NCBI GenBank assembly: GCA_013287915.1
Contig: JABDCX010000004.1
Coordinates: 1 to 64,000 of the forward strand
Reading direction: 5' to 3'
Origin: Chlamydiota bacterium
GTDB lineage: Bacteria > Chlamydiota > Chlamydiia > Chlamydiales > Parachlamydiaceae
DNA: 64,000 nucleotides
This document shows positions 39,533 through 49,426 of this stretch, in pieces (the stretch's first letter is position 1; every line of letters begins with the position of its first letter). The translations under genes were made by a program, and so were the position numbers. The notes beneath the pieces were generated by a model. The model saw only the letters and a program-made list of their open reading frames with translations. It searched no databases and had not been told where the DNA came from.

Positions 39533-40956
39533 AAAAACTCATCCTCAACTGCCTTCTCCTCGTTCAAACAAGCCTTCTGTTGGGGACAGACAATCTGTAT
39601 AACCAAACCCCCACGACGACGCCGATCCTGCCCCCGACCACTTTGCCATTCACCCTCTCTATTGACCAGATGAACCTGAACTTGCCGAATGGATGGCATT
39701 CGGGCGCTGTAGCAACGTGGGGAAATAAATGCCTTCTCCTAGCAGGTCGTACAAATGGACTACACGGCTTTGACTCTGGCAACAACAATTTTCCTCCGCG
39801 CGCCCAAAACCTCTCCATCTATGTCATCGACTTCAAAAAAATGCGCGTCTATCAAAGAGCTCTCAACGATCCAGCTTCAGGACTCACGCAGCAACAGATC
39901 GACACTTTATCTGTCACAAGCCCTCAATCGTACCAAAGCGGTCGCACCCTTTACATCACGGGAGGATACGGCGTTGACTCAGCAACAGGGCAAATGGGCA
40001 CAAAACCAACGCTGACAGCAATCGATATTCCCGGCTTGATCCATTGGGTCACCCATCCCGATAGCAGCGGAACTGCTGCCAAGCAGATCCGTCAAACGAC
40101 CGATCCTCTTGTACAGGTCACGGGAGGGTACATGGCGCAAGTCAGCCCTCACACACCAACACTGCTGATTTTTGGTCAAAACTTTACCGGCTTTTACTCC
40201 GATAGTTCTAACGGGGACTACACACAACAGGTGCGCGCATTCACCATCTTGGACAACGGACAAACTCTCCATGTCCTCGCAAACCCAAATCAACCCCCAC
40301 AAAATCCATCGTATCGACGCCGCGATCTCAATGTCGTCCCGATCTTAAGTCCAGGAAAGAATGGTCCGATCGAATCGTTTGTTGCTCTCTCAGGGGTCTT
40401 CACGTTAAACGAGGGGATTTGGACCGTGCCTGTTCTTATTGCCTCAGATGGGAGCAGCTCGATGGCAGATCCAAATGATCCAAATACGTTTAAACAGGGG
40501 ATGAACAATTACGCTTCAGCCAACATTGGACTGTATTCGGAGGACACAGAAGAGATGTACATCATCATCCCTGGAGGGCTCACCTACGGATATTTCGATA
40601 ATGGTGTTTTCCTGACAGATTCAGAAATCCCCTTCACAAACGAAGTCACGACGGTCAAAATCGACCCAAATGGCAACTTCTCCCAGTACATCATGGATGC
40701 ACAGTACCCCACCATTTTGTCTACTTTTTCTAATCCAGGGAACACACTACTGTTCGGCGCCGGCGCCACATTTATCCCCGCTCAAGGGCTCCCTCTTTAT
40801 CGCAACGAAGTGATCGGTTTGGATAACTTGCCCTCGGGACCGACAGTCATTGGGTATATCGTTGGCGGGATCCAAAGCACGCTTCCCAACACCAGTACGA
40901 GAGCCGATTCAGCCGCCTCACCCTACATCTTCCAGGTGACCTTAACACCACGTTAA
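39529..40956 (+). CDS. Exported hypothetical protein (propeller/kelch-like)
   Basis: Signal-like N-terminus; start overlaps the upstream stop; repeats such as GRTLYITGGYGVD. Confidence 0.6.
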   Translation: MKKLILNCLLLVQTSLLLGTDNLYNQTPTTTPILPPTTLPFTLSIDQMNLNLPNGWHSGAVATWGNKCLLLAGRTNGLHGFDSGNNNFPPRAQNLSIYVIDFKKMRVYQRALNDPASGLTQQQIDTLSVTSPQSYQSGRTLYITGGYGVDSATGQMGTKPTLTAIDIPGLIHWVTHPDSSGTAAKQIRQTTDPLVQVTGGYMAQVSPHTPTLLIFGQNFTGFYSDSSNGDYTQQVRAFTILDNGQTLHVLANPNQPPQNPSYRRRDLNVVPILSPGKNGPIESFVALSGVFTLNEGIWTVPVLIASDGSSSMADPNDPNTFKQGMNNYASANIGLYSEDTEEMYIIIPGGLTYGYFDNGVFLTDSEIPFTNEVTTVKIDPNGNFSQYIMDAQYPTILSTFSNPGNTLLFGAGATFIPAQGLPLYRNEVIGLDNLPSGPTVIGYIVGGIQSTLPNTSTRADSAASPYIFQVTLTPR

Positions 40957-40962
40957 ACGTTG

Positions 40963-41658
40963 CTACCAGCCATCGCGTGGAAAGGTCACGATTAAAGAAA
41001 CGCCTACGTAGTGGCTTTGTGGACGCTGTTTTTGAGAGGTCGTATACAGCTCGATAAAGGTATCGATCTTTTCGTACCACGAGTAGTAATAATCTAACCC
41101 GATCGCAAAAAAATCGTTAAAGGCATGGCTGATCCCCAAACCTGCGCGAAAGCCATACCGATCTTGGTAAAACGCATATTCAGCCACACCAGCCGCCGGA
41201 TTTTCCTCAAGCTTTAAGCTCACATTGGCATATGAAATCCCAAGACGCCCATAGATCAACCACTCTTCATCGAATCGAAAGCCAGGAAGCAGATCGAACG
41301 TCAAATAATCCTGAACGGAGACCTCATTCGTAAATGTAAAGCTCGTCAACGCCACGCCTTGGCGATGGATTTTCGCTGTGCGACGCGGGTAATTGGTTCC
41401 CACCTCACCGCCTAAGTAGAGACAAGAGTCATTTGTAAAGCCGTATCCAAAAAAAATGGTGCCTAAACAACCGACTTGATTCGTCTGTTTGTCAATCGTC
41501 AAACCTGTGCTGACGTTCTTTGCTTGGAAATCGTAACGATCAAGTACAGCTCCGCAACCAAGCCCCAAATAGACCCCCTCTTTCATGAAAGCCTCTGCAC
41601 GTGCAACACCTAACACCAGGGTCAAAGCGATCAACAAATAGCTAAATTTTGACGACAT
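40963..41658 (-). CDS. Small outer membrane beta-barrel protein (OmpA/Opa-like)
   Basis: Signal peptide MSSKFSYLLIALTLVLGVARAEAF; YGFRAGLGISHAFNDFFAIGLDYYYSWYE and VGVSLIVTF C-terminal strand. Confidence 0.7.
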   Translation of the reverse strand: MSSKFSYLLIALTLVLGVARAEAFMKEGVYLGLGCGAVLDRYDFQAKNVSTGLTIDKQTNQVGCLGTIFFGYGFTNDSCLYLGGEVGTNYPRRTAKIHRQGVALTSFTFTNEVSVQDYLTFDLLPGFRFDEEWLIYGRLGISYANVSLKLEENPAAGVAEYAFYQDRYGFRAGLGISHAFNDFFAIGLDYYYSWYEKIDTFIELYTTSQKQRPQSHYVGVSLIVTFPRDGW

Positions 41659-41760
41659 AACATCCCCTTTTACCCAAATTTGATATCTCAATTGGGGTTT
41701 TAATGCCATCTAAAACCCCGATGTGACAAAAATAGTGAATTATGACAAATTGCAGACAAG

Positions 41761-42132
41761 ATGGAAACAGATGAGCGCACCCTTTTAGCAAGAGAACGGA
41801 CGCGGTTAGCCAATGAAAGGAATCGATTGGCCAACGAGCGCACCTTTCTGGCCTGGATTAGGACAGGTTTAGCTAGCGTAGCGGGCGGTGTCGCCATTAT
41901 TCGTTTTCTGACTTTTCACACCTACACGAATCAAGTGATTGCCCACTACATCGGCTGCATTCTTGTCGTCTTAGGGATCGTCATTTTTTTTCTCTCTTTC
42001 GTTGACTACAAGAATAGCTGCAAAAAGCTCGAAGTAGAAAATGGGTATGCTGGGTCAGTGCTTTCTATCGCAGCAATGTCGATCGTTCTGATCTTAGTCT
42101 CACTGGTACTTCTCATATTTACATTTATATAA
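41761..42132 (+). CDS. DUF202 family membrane protein
   Basis: RLANERTFLAWIRTGLASVAGGVAIIRF DUF202 signature and two further TMs. Confidence 0.88.
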   Translation: METDERTLLARERTRLANERNRLANERTFLAWIRTGLASVAGGVAIIRFLTFHTYTNQVIAHYIGCILVVLGIVIFFLSFVDYKNSCKKLEVENGYAGSVLSIAAMSIVLILVSLVLLIFTFI

Positions 42133-42140
42133 GGTGGAAC

Positions 42141-42539
42141 ATGAAAGGATTTTGTACCAATATCGAAAAAGCCACTTTGGAAAACACCTTTTTTAGAAAG
42201 GTGCTTTACACAGCAAAACACTGCCAACTCGTGGTCATGAGCTTAAAGCCAAATGAGGAGATTGGAGCGGAGGTGCACCACCTCGACCAATTTATCCGCT
42301 GTGAAGCCGGCGAGGGCAAAGCTGTGATCGACGGGCACACCCATAAAATCACCGATGGATTTTGCATCGTCGTTCCAGCTGGTGCGAATCACAACATCAT
42401 CAACACTTCTTCTGAAAAGCCCCTCAAACTGTACACCCTCTATGCACCCCCCAATCACCGCAATGGCGTCATCCACAAAACCAAAGCCGATGCAGAAGGG
42501 GACGAAGAGGAGTTCGACGGCGTCACTTCAGAGCTGTAA
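42141..42539 (+). CDS. Cupin domain protein
   Basis: EEIGAEVHHLDQFIRCEAGEGKAVIDGHTHKITDGFCIVVPAGANHNIIN. Confidence 0.92.
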   Translation: MKGFCTNIEKATLENTFFRKVLYTAKHCQLVVMSLKPNEEIGAEVHHLDQFIRCEAGEGKAVIDGHTHKITDGFCIVVPAGANHNIINTSSEKPLKLYTLYAPPNHRNGVIHKTKADAEGDEEEFDGVTSEL

Positions 42540-42542
42540 TTA

Positions 42543-43997
42543 TCAGTGTGTGACGACAAAATCGATGAAACCCTTCGGAATATCGACAAACTTTAGCTGC
42601 ACGGTCACCCGATCGCCGACTTTCAGACGCTCAAAGCCATGGATCACTTTGCCTTCGACGGCGGGCTGGAAGATGCGCACCCAGGTCCCCTGCTCGCCAG
42701 CACCTGTGATAATCCCCTTGAATTCCTCCCCGATGTGGGAGGATAGGTATAGAGCAGCCGCACATTTGTTTGCCTGCCTTTCCACCTTCGAAGCCGCATC
42801 TTCTTGTTGGCTGCAGTGAGCCGCCAAAATATAGAGCTCGCTCATGGAATAGGGCGATTTTTCCCCGCGCAAGTGCGCTTTGTATTGCCGTTGGGTGATG
42901 AGATCGGGATAGCGGCGGTTAGGAGCTGTGGAATGGGTGTAGTCAGACAAAGCCAGAGCAAAATGGCCAATCGGATTCGATTGGTCGTTTTCAACGACGT
43001 ATTCCCCTCGACCCAGCAGCTTGATGATCGTCAAAGAGAGATCTGGAAACACCTGAGGATCGCTCTTTTTCCGCTTCACCAAAAACGCTTGGAGCGCTTT
43101 GACATCGGGGTCTGCGGGTAGAGCCTCTCCATATTCCCGTGCGACCTCCACAATCCTGTCCCAATATTTGGGTGTGCGAACAACACGTCTCAGGTTTGCA
43201 ATTTTAGCCTGGCTAAACTCGTGCGCCATCGAACGGTTTGCGGCAATCATGAACTCTTCGATCAATTGGTGCGCAAAATTATGTCGAGCCAACTCAATGC
43301 GGATATTCTCATCCGGGGCAACTTTCACTTCTGCTTCGGACGACTCGAGGATAAGGGACCCCTCCTCTTGCCGCCGTTTCTTTAGGCTTTGAGCCGCTTC
43401 ATGCTGAACCTGCAAGGCTTTTTCAAGCCCGGGAACTTGTTTTGCCTTCTCAGGAATCGCTCCTTTCCCTTCGAGCCAATCTCCGATGGCGTTATACGCC
43501 AGTTGGGCATAGTTATGGACGAGAGCCGGAAAAATAGAGGACTCTTCAATCTCCCCGTCAGAATTGAGCTTCATCTTCACAACCATTGAAATCCGATCTT
43601 CCTTCTCGTTCAACGAAGTCAAATTGGTCGACAGCTTTTCTGGCAGCATGGGGAAGATCTTTCCTGGCGTATAAACCGATGTCGTATTGATCTGCGCGTG
43701 TAGATCGATGGGTGAGTCTTTATGGACTAACGCATCGACGTCGGCCACCGCAACCCATAAAGTGGTTGATTGATCAGAGGCTTTTTCTGCATACGTGAGC
43801 TGATCTAAATCCTTTGAATCGTCATTGTCGATCGAACACCACAATAAGTTGCGCAAATCGGTATGCTTGGGGGAAGCGGATGCAGGAGCATTAATGTGAG
43901 AAAGCTCCTCCATCTCTTCCTTAGAAAATTCGGGTTGCAGCCCCTTCTCCCGCATGATCTGGTCAGCTAGCTGCGCTAAATCGGTCGTTGTTTTCAT
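42543..43997 (-). CDS. RNB-domain ribonuclease (RNase II/R family)
   Basis: CSIDNDDSKDLDQLTYAE catalytic Asp cluster; HFALALSDYTHSTAPNRRYPDLITQRQYKA. Confidence 0.92.
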   Translation of the reverse strand: MKTTTDLAQLADQIMREKGLQPEFSKEEMEELSHINAPASASPKHTDLRNLLWCSIDNDDSKDLDQLTYAEKASDQSTTLWVAVADVDALVHKDSPIDLHAQINTTSVYTPGKIFPMLPEKLSTNLTSLNEKEDRISMVVKMKLNSDGEIEESSIFPALVHNYAQLAYNAIGDWLEGKGAIPEKAKQVPGLEKALQVQHEAAQSLKKRRQEEGSLILESSEAEVKVAPDENIRIELARHNFAHQLIEEFMIAANRSMAHEFSQAKIANLRRVVRTPKYWDRIVEVAREYGEALPADPDVKALQAFLVKRKKSDPQVFPDLSLTIIKLLGRGEYVVENDQSNPIGHFALALSDYTHSTAPNRRYPDLITQRQYKAHLRGEKSPYSMSELYILAAHCSQQEDAASKVERQANKCAAALYLSSHIGEEFKGIITGAGEQGTWVRIFQPAVEGKVIHGFERLKVGDRVTVQLKFVDIPKGFIDFVVTH

Positions 43998-44006
43998 TCT
44001 TCCTTT

Positions 44007-45425
44007 TTAACAGTTCTCTCCATTTTTAAACCAGAGAGAAAACTGGCCGGCTGCCTGCTCGACAAACATCGCATCCCCATAGATGACGCGGCACTGCTTT
44101 TCGAGGGCGTGTTTTAAAAATGGGGTCTCTCTGGGTCGGATTTTCAGATCCATAACGACTGTTTTTGGCAAGATGTGAACGGGATCGATTGGTAGGGGGA
44201 GCGGCGTGCAGTTGATCAACACATCATAGCCCATACTTGCACGAGCGCCTATTTTATCCATCCCAAACCCTTCGCACTGAAAACGGCGACCGAGCTGCCG
44301 CGCTTTCTCCTCGTCTCGATTGAGTATGGTTACAATGGCACCGCGTTGAACAGCTTCACACACAATTGCCTTTGCAGCACCTCCTGCACCCAAGATAACG
44401 CATTTTTTACCCCGCACTGGAAAGAGGCTCTCTAATGCGTTTAAAGCACCTGCCGCATCGGTGTTGTATCCTTTCACTTTTCCTTGGTTAATGACGAGCG
44501 TGTTCACTGCGCCGATCGCGTGTGCAGCAGGATCGATCTCATCGAGATGGGAAAGAATGGCCTCTTTTAAGGGCATCGTCACGCTAAGACCACGGAAGGG
44601 CAGCTGCTTCACATAAACCATGACTTGGCTGAGCTCTGAAACAGTCACCTGCATTGTCAAATAAACGGCATTGAGACCACACTGTTCCATGAGGCGATTA
44701 TGTGTAATAGGGCTTGGACTCTGATCGACAGGGTCTCCAATGAGACCATAGAGGGCCGTGTCGCGATTCAAAGACTTAAATCGGTACCTCTCAACAAGTG
44801 TTTCCAAAGACAACTGTCCAGGCCCCGCGGGTTGTTCCTCATCTAGAGAAGCGTAAACAAGCGGACAGCCAAGCACAGGAGCCACGATGCGGCTGATCTG
44901 CCCATAATCCCCCATTCCAATTGCGATGGTGTTCTTTTTTCCCTTAGCCCAACACAAAAAGTGCAGTGCTTCGACACTATTGCGAGGGGTTACACATATC
45001 TTATAGTAATGTGCGTCATAGGCCCGCATCTTTTTGTAGAGCCCTTCCAGATCGTCTGGAATTTTGTCAAAATCGTGGTGAGAGAGGATCCACTTGACCG
45101 ATGGGTGGCGCTGCTTGATCTCTCTAAAACCTTGAGTAGCGGCGTGGAGCTCGAAATCGATGTACTCAGGCTCAAGAGTTGCCAAATGGGATAGATCAGC
45201 AAGGCGCTTTTCTTCTGAAAAAGGATAGCTGCCGCCTTGAGAGCGGCTTCTCAATGTGAAAATCATAGGAATTGAAAAGGCGGCGCGCAAATCCTTCAGG
45301 GCTGTAAGATCCAACTCTTCAAATCGATCGAGGCGCAATTCAACGAGATCCGCATGCTCTTTCGCTTGAGAAATTTGCTGAGAAGCTTTCTTGAAAGTAG
45401 GTCCTAAAATGCTAGCGCAAAGCAT
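44007..45425 (-). CDS. aroDE: Bifunctional 3-dehydroquinate dehydratase / shikimate dehydrogenase
   Basis: Type I DHQase N-terminus (VELRLDRFEEL, IFTLRSRSQGG) plus shikimate DH C-terminus (GDPVDQSPSPITHNRLM, NTDAAGALNAL). Confidence 0.95.
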   Translation of the reverse strand: MLCASILGPTFKKASQQISQAKEHADLVELRLDRFEELDLTALKDLRAAFSIPMIFTLRSRSQGGSYPFSEEKRLADLSHLATLEPEYIDFELHAATQGFREIKQRHPSVKWILSHHDFDKIPDDLEGLYKKMRAYDAHYYKICVTPRNSVEALHFLCWAKGKKNTIAIGMGDYGQISRIVAPVLGCPLVYASLDEEQPAGPGQLSLETLVERYRFKSLNRDTALYGLIGDPVDQSPSPITHNRLMEQCGLNAVYLTMQVTVSELSQVMVYVKQLPFRGLSVTMPLKEAILSHLDEIDPAAHAIGAVNTLVINQGKVKGYNTDAAGALNALESLFPVRGKKCVILGAGGAAKAIVCEAVQRGAIVTILNRDEEKARQLGRRFQCEGFGMDKIGARASMGYDVLINCTPLPLPIDPVHILPKTVVMDLKIRPRETPFLKHALEKQCRVIYGDAMFVEQAAGQFSLWFKNGENC

Positions 45426-46530
45426 CGAACATCCATTGGAGTGCGCTTTTCACAACAGCATCGTCAACCGTCGTGCAATAAGTTCCCTCATAAGTGCATG
45501 GTGAGCCAAGCCCGTTAATCAAGACAAAACGGGCTTTCCCTTTTAACGCCTTTTTATCTGCAGATAGTGCATCAAACACCGTTTGAATGGAGAAGCCCTT
45601 GGGCATCTTCAAAGGCAATTCGTATTTTGTTAAGATTTTTTGGATGCGATCAAAATCCATTGTTTTGAGCAATCCCATCTGCATCGCCAAATGGCTTTCA
45701 GCCAAAATCCCAATCGCAACGGCTTCTCCGTGGGAAAAGGCAAAATGGGAAACTTTCTCCAACGCATGCCCGACAGTATGTCCAAAGTTCAATAAATGCC
45801 GCTTCCCTTGATCATTGATGTCTTCTTCGACGATCTCCTTTTTAATCCGAATGCTCTCAGAGATCGCTTTCTCAACCGTCTCTGGTTGCAATGCCAAGAG
45901 CGATTTGACACTCTTTTCGAGAAACTCAAAATAGTCACGATCGGCAATCAAGCCATGTTTGATCATCTCCACCGTTCCGCTCGAAAATTCCCGCTTCGAC
46001 AATGTCTTCAAGAGAGAAGGGTCTATCACCGTTTTATTGGGTTGATAAAGGCAACCGATCATATTTTTTCCAAACGGAACATTGACCCCTGTTTTCCCAC
46101 CAATGCTGGCATCGACCATCCCCATCAGCGATGTGGGCACGATCACAAGGGGAACACCACGGCAATAGGTGGCTGCTAGAAAGCCAACGAGATCGGTTAC
46201 CACACCCCCACCAAGAGCAATCACACAGGTGTCGCGTCCAAATCCCTTTTCAAAAAGCTGATTCTCTAATTTTTCTTTCGTTTCTCGGGTCTTATTATTC
46301 TCGCCATTGGGAAAGGCGAATAAATCGACTCTCAATCCAGCTGTCGACAACGTTTGTTTTAAAGACTCCCCATGCAAAGAGGCAATGCGATCGTCGGTAA
46401 TAATGGCAAAGCGTGAGGCAAGCGAAGGGAGGTACTGCGGCAGCCATTGCAAAGCTCCGTATCGAATTTCCACTTCGTAGGGGCCCCTAAAAGCTGGTAT
46501 TGAGACCTTGAGCTTCATATACGCGCACAC
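45412..46530 (-). CDS. aroB: 3-dehydroquinate synthase
   Basis: ALGGGVVTDLVGFLAATYCRGVPLVIVPTSLMGMVDASIGGKTGVN. Confidence 0.97.
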   Translation of the reverse strand: MCAYMKLKVSIPAFRGPYEVEIRYGALQWLPQYLPSLASRFAIITDDRIASLHGESLKQTLSTAGLRVDLFAFPNGENNKTRETKEKLENQLFEKGFGRDTCVIALGGGVVTDLVGFLAATYCRGVPLVIVPTSLMGMVDASIGGKTGVNVPFGKNMIGCLYQPNKTVIDPSLLKTLSKREFSSGTVEMIKHGLIADRDYFEFLEKSVKSLLALQPETVEKAISESIRIKKEIVEEDINDQGKRHLLNFGHTVGHALEKVSHFAFSHGEAVAIGILAESHLAMQMGLLKTMDFDRIQKILTKYELPLKMPKGFSIQTVFDALSADKKALKGKARFVLINGLGSPCTYEGTYCTTVDDAVVKSALQWMFDALR

Positions 46531-47606
46531 CTGTTGAGAAGAACTGCATCAACCAAGACTAAAGCAACCATCGCTTCTACAACGGGAACCGCTCGAATGG
46601 CCACACACGGATCGTGGCGAGAACCTCTGGGGAGTTGAAGTGTAGCCCTCTCACCACTGGTCGTCAAAGATTCTTGCGGTTTCATAATACTCGAAGTGGG
46701 TTTAAATGCCACACGCCCTACAAGAGGCATCCCTGTTGAGATCCCACCCAAAGTTCCTCCTGCATAATTGGTCGCTGTTTTGATCTCCGCGGCTTCCTGT
46801 ACAAATCGATCATTGTGCTCTGATCCTTGCATGACAACTGCACCAAACCCCGAACCCATTTCGAACCCTTTAACCGCGGGCAAGCCCATCATCGCATAAG
46901 CCAAATTGGCTCCAAGTTTCTCGTAGACGGGATCGCCAAGTCCAGGAGGCACTCCAGAGGCAATAAATTCGACGACTCCCCCTAAAGAATTGCCTTCCGC
47001 TTTCGCTTTGTCCAATACCGCCGTCATCGCTAGAGTAGCTTGAGGATCGGGACAAAAGAGAAGGCTGCCTAAAGCCGCCGCTCGCAAGGGCTTTCCACTC
47101 GCCTCTCCAATCTCCGCTTCAACTGTACCCACTTGTTTGAGATAGGCCACTATCTCAATGCCATAGCGCTCTAATAGCCTCTGTGCAACAGCCCCTGCAG
47201 CCACACGACAGGCCGTTTCTCGCGCTGACGCTCGTCCGCCCCCGCGGTAATCGAACAATCCATACTTCTGTAAGTAGGTGTAGTTGGCATGACCTGGGCG
47301 CAAAACATCTTTAATCGGTTCATATTTGCTCCCATCCACATCGCGATTGGGAATCATAATGCTGATGGGCGCCCCAGTTGTTATTCCTTCAAACACGCCA
47401 GACAAAATTTCAGCGCGATCTTCCTCTGCCCGTGGTGATGTATAGGGGTTTCTCCCTGGCGCTCGCAGGGCTAGCGCCGCCTGAATGTCGCTTTCGTCGA
47501 GGGAAAGCCCAGCCGGACATCCATCGATCACTACGCCAATCGCCTTGCCATGCGATTCTCCCCAGGTTGTAATTTTAAAGAGCGTTCCAAAAGAATTACT
47601 CGCCAT
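46515..47606 (-). CDS. aroC: Chorismate synthase
   Basis: NSFGTLFKITTWGESHGKAIGVVIDGCPAGL; GGRASARETACRVAAGAVA. Confidence 0.98.
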   Translation of the reverse strand: MASNSFGTLFKITTWGESHGKAIGVVIDGCPAGLSLDESDIQAALALRAPGRNPYTSPRAEEDRAEILSGVFEGITTGAPISIMIPNRDVDGSKYEPIKDVLRPGHANYTYLQKYGLFDYRGGGRASARETACRVAAGAVAQRLLERYGIEIVAYLKQVGTVEAEIGEASGKPLRAAALGSLLFCPDPQATLAMTAVLDKAKAEGNSLGGVVEFIASGVPPGLGDPVYEKLGANLAYAMMGLPAVKGFEMGSGFGAVVMQGSEHNDRFVQEAAEIKTATNYAGGTLGGISTGMPLVGRVAFKPTSSIMKPQESLTTSGERATLQLPRGSRHDPCVAIRAVPVVEAMVALVLVDAVLLNRCARI

Positions 47607-48105
47607 ATTCTCTCTCCCCTATTGCTACCAATAACGCCTCAACTTCTTCCAGACTCAAATTGTGTGTGTCGATCGTATAATGCGTTGCATGATGATAAAG
47701 TGGCACTCGCTGTTTAGCCAGCTCATTAAAGGCGCCTTTCGAACGTCTCCAATCGACATAGCGAGGAACCGTTTGCACCCTTTCCCACAAAACGTCCACA
47801 GGAGTTTTTAGATACACCAACGTCCCAAGCTCGCGCAATAATTCCACATTTCCCTCTCTACATAACGCTCCTCCCCCTGTGGCAATGACATGCTTGGTTA
47901 TTCCCGTTAACAAGGCAATGCGTTCCGCTTCCCAAGTGCGAAATGCCTCTTCCCCATGCTCAACGAATAACTCGCGACAGGGTCGACCGTGCGTGGCTTC
48001 CAAAAGATGATCCGTATCGATAAATTGCCATCCCAGCTTCTCTGCGACCCGTTTTCCAAGTGTTGTCTTTCCACTACTGGGCATTCCACATAGAATGATA
48101 TTCAT
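47596..48105 (-). CDS. aroK: Shikimate kinase
   Basis: GMPSSGKTTLGKRVAEKLGWQFIDTDHLLE; VIATGGGALCR. Confidence 0.93.
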   Translation of the reverse strand: MNIILCGMPSSGKTTLGKRVAEKLGWQFIDTDHLLEATHGRPCRELFVEHGEEAFRTWEAERIALLTGITKHVIATGGGALCREGNVELLRELGTLVYLKTPVDVLWERVQTVPRYVDWRRSKGAFNELAKQRVPLYHHATHYTIDTHNLSLEEVEALLVAIGEREYGE

Positions 48106-49388
48106 GCGATTTCCTCAATTTGAGCACCGAGTTTATTAAAATCTCGCAAAAACGTAGGAAATGTTTTTGCGATACAAGCAACCGGCGAAACAATCGTCTC
48201 CCCTTCGGCCCCCAATCCTGCAACAACCAGTGATAGGGCCATCCGGTGATCGTGATGGGAATCGACGTGCGCTCCTTTTAAATCGGAACGACGAATCTTT
48301 AAACCATCTGTGGTCTCTTCTACATCCGCTCCCATTTTCTTCAACTCCTGAGAAATGCAGGCAATCCTATTACACTCTTTTTGTCGTGCTACCGCCCCGT
48401 TATAGATGTGGGTTTCCCCCTCTGCAAAACACGCTACAACTGCCAAAATGGTCAACCCATCGACAAAGTCATTGATATCCGCTTTGACTCCTTTCAGCAT
48501 GCCACTGCGCCTAACGTGTAGTATCTGATCACCAACTTCAATAATAGCTCCCATCCGCTGAAAAACGCGGATCAACTCTTTATCGCCCTGGGCATCTTTC
48601 AAATCGACATTCTTTATGACCACTTCCGACCCGGTTATCAAAGCGGCTGCAATGGGAAACGCTGCTGTACTGAGATCGCCGGGCACTGTGTAGTCAAACC
48701 CCTCGACTCGCAACTTCCCCTGCATAAGATAGCGAGCAAACCCTTCCCGTCGGTACGGAATTCTTAAACGATCAAACCAATCCAAAGTCAAACCAACCCA
48801 CGGCTTTTCACCGGCGTTCTCGACGCAAATTTCAATGGGATTTTCCGCAAACGCGCTCGCGATCAACAAAGCCGATACAGGCTGCGAATCTTCCCCAACA
48901 ACGACGGCTCTTTTTCCTCGAATAGGCCCTTGGATATGCACCGGAGCAAATCCCTTTTCCGAAACAACAGAAACCCCCAGCTGGCGCAACCCCGCGATGA
49001 GATCGCCCATCGGCCGCTGCGACCGAATCGATTCGTCACCCGTGACGACAATGCGTCCACTTCCTAAAGATCCAATTGCTGTGCAAAACCGCAAGACGAT
49101 TCCCGAATTCCCTGCATCGATGACGCCGCTCCTCTCCCCGATCTGTCCCTGTACGCCTTCAATGCTGATCCCCTCTCTTTCGTTTTCGATCTTAGCCCCG
49201 AACAACCCGCATGCCGCAATCATTGCGCGCACATCCCCCGATTCTAAAGCGCCGCGCACGAAACTCTTTCCATGACCCATAGCCCCAAACAAAATCGCTC
49301 TCAATGTTTGCGATTTCGAAGGAGGCACGGTGATCTCCCCCCTCAAACTCCCTTTTCTTACTCGAAATTTTCCCATACACCGCCTCAA
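48102..49388 (-). CDS. aroA: 3-phosphoshikimate 1-carboxyvinyltransferase (EPSP synthase)
   Basis: TVPPSKSQTLRAILFGAMG; DAGNSGIVLRF; DHRMALSLVVAGL. Confidence 0.96.
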   Translation of the reverse strand: MRRCMGKFRVRKGSLRGEITVPPSKSQTLRAILFGAMGHGKSFVRGALESGDVRAMIAACGLFGAKIENEREGISIEGVQGQIGERSGVIDAGNSGIVLRFCTAIGSLGSGRIVVTGDESIRSQRPMGDLIAGLRQLGVSVVSEKGFAPVHIQGPIRGKRAVVVGEDSQPVSALLIASAFAENPIEICVENAGEKPWVGLTLDWFDRLRIPYRREGFARYLMQGKLRVEGFDYTVPGDLSTAAFPIAAALITGSEVVIKNVDLKDAQGDKELIRVFQRMGAIIEVGDQILHVRRSGMLKGVKADINDFVDGLTILAVVACFAEGETHIYNGAVARQKECNRIACISQELKKMGADVEETTDGLKIRRSDLKGAHVDSHHDHRMALSLVVAGLGAEGETIVSPVACIAKTFPTFLRDFNKLGAQIEEIA

Positions 49389-49426
49389 ACCCCTATTCTA
49401 TGCGATCCCAATAGACACTTGCAAGC

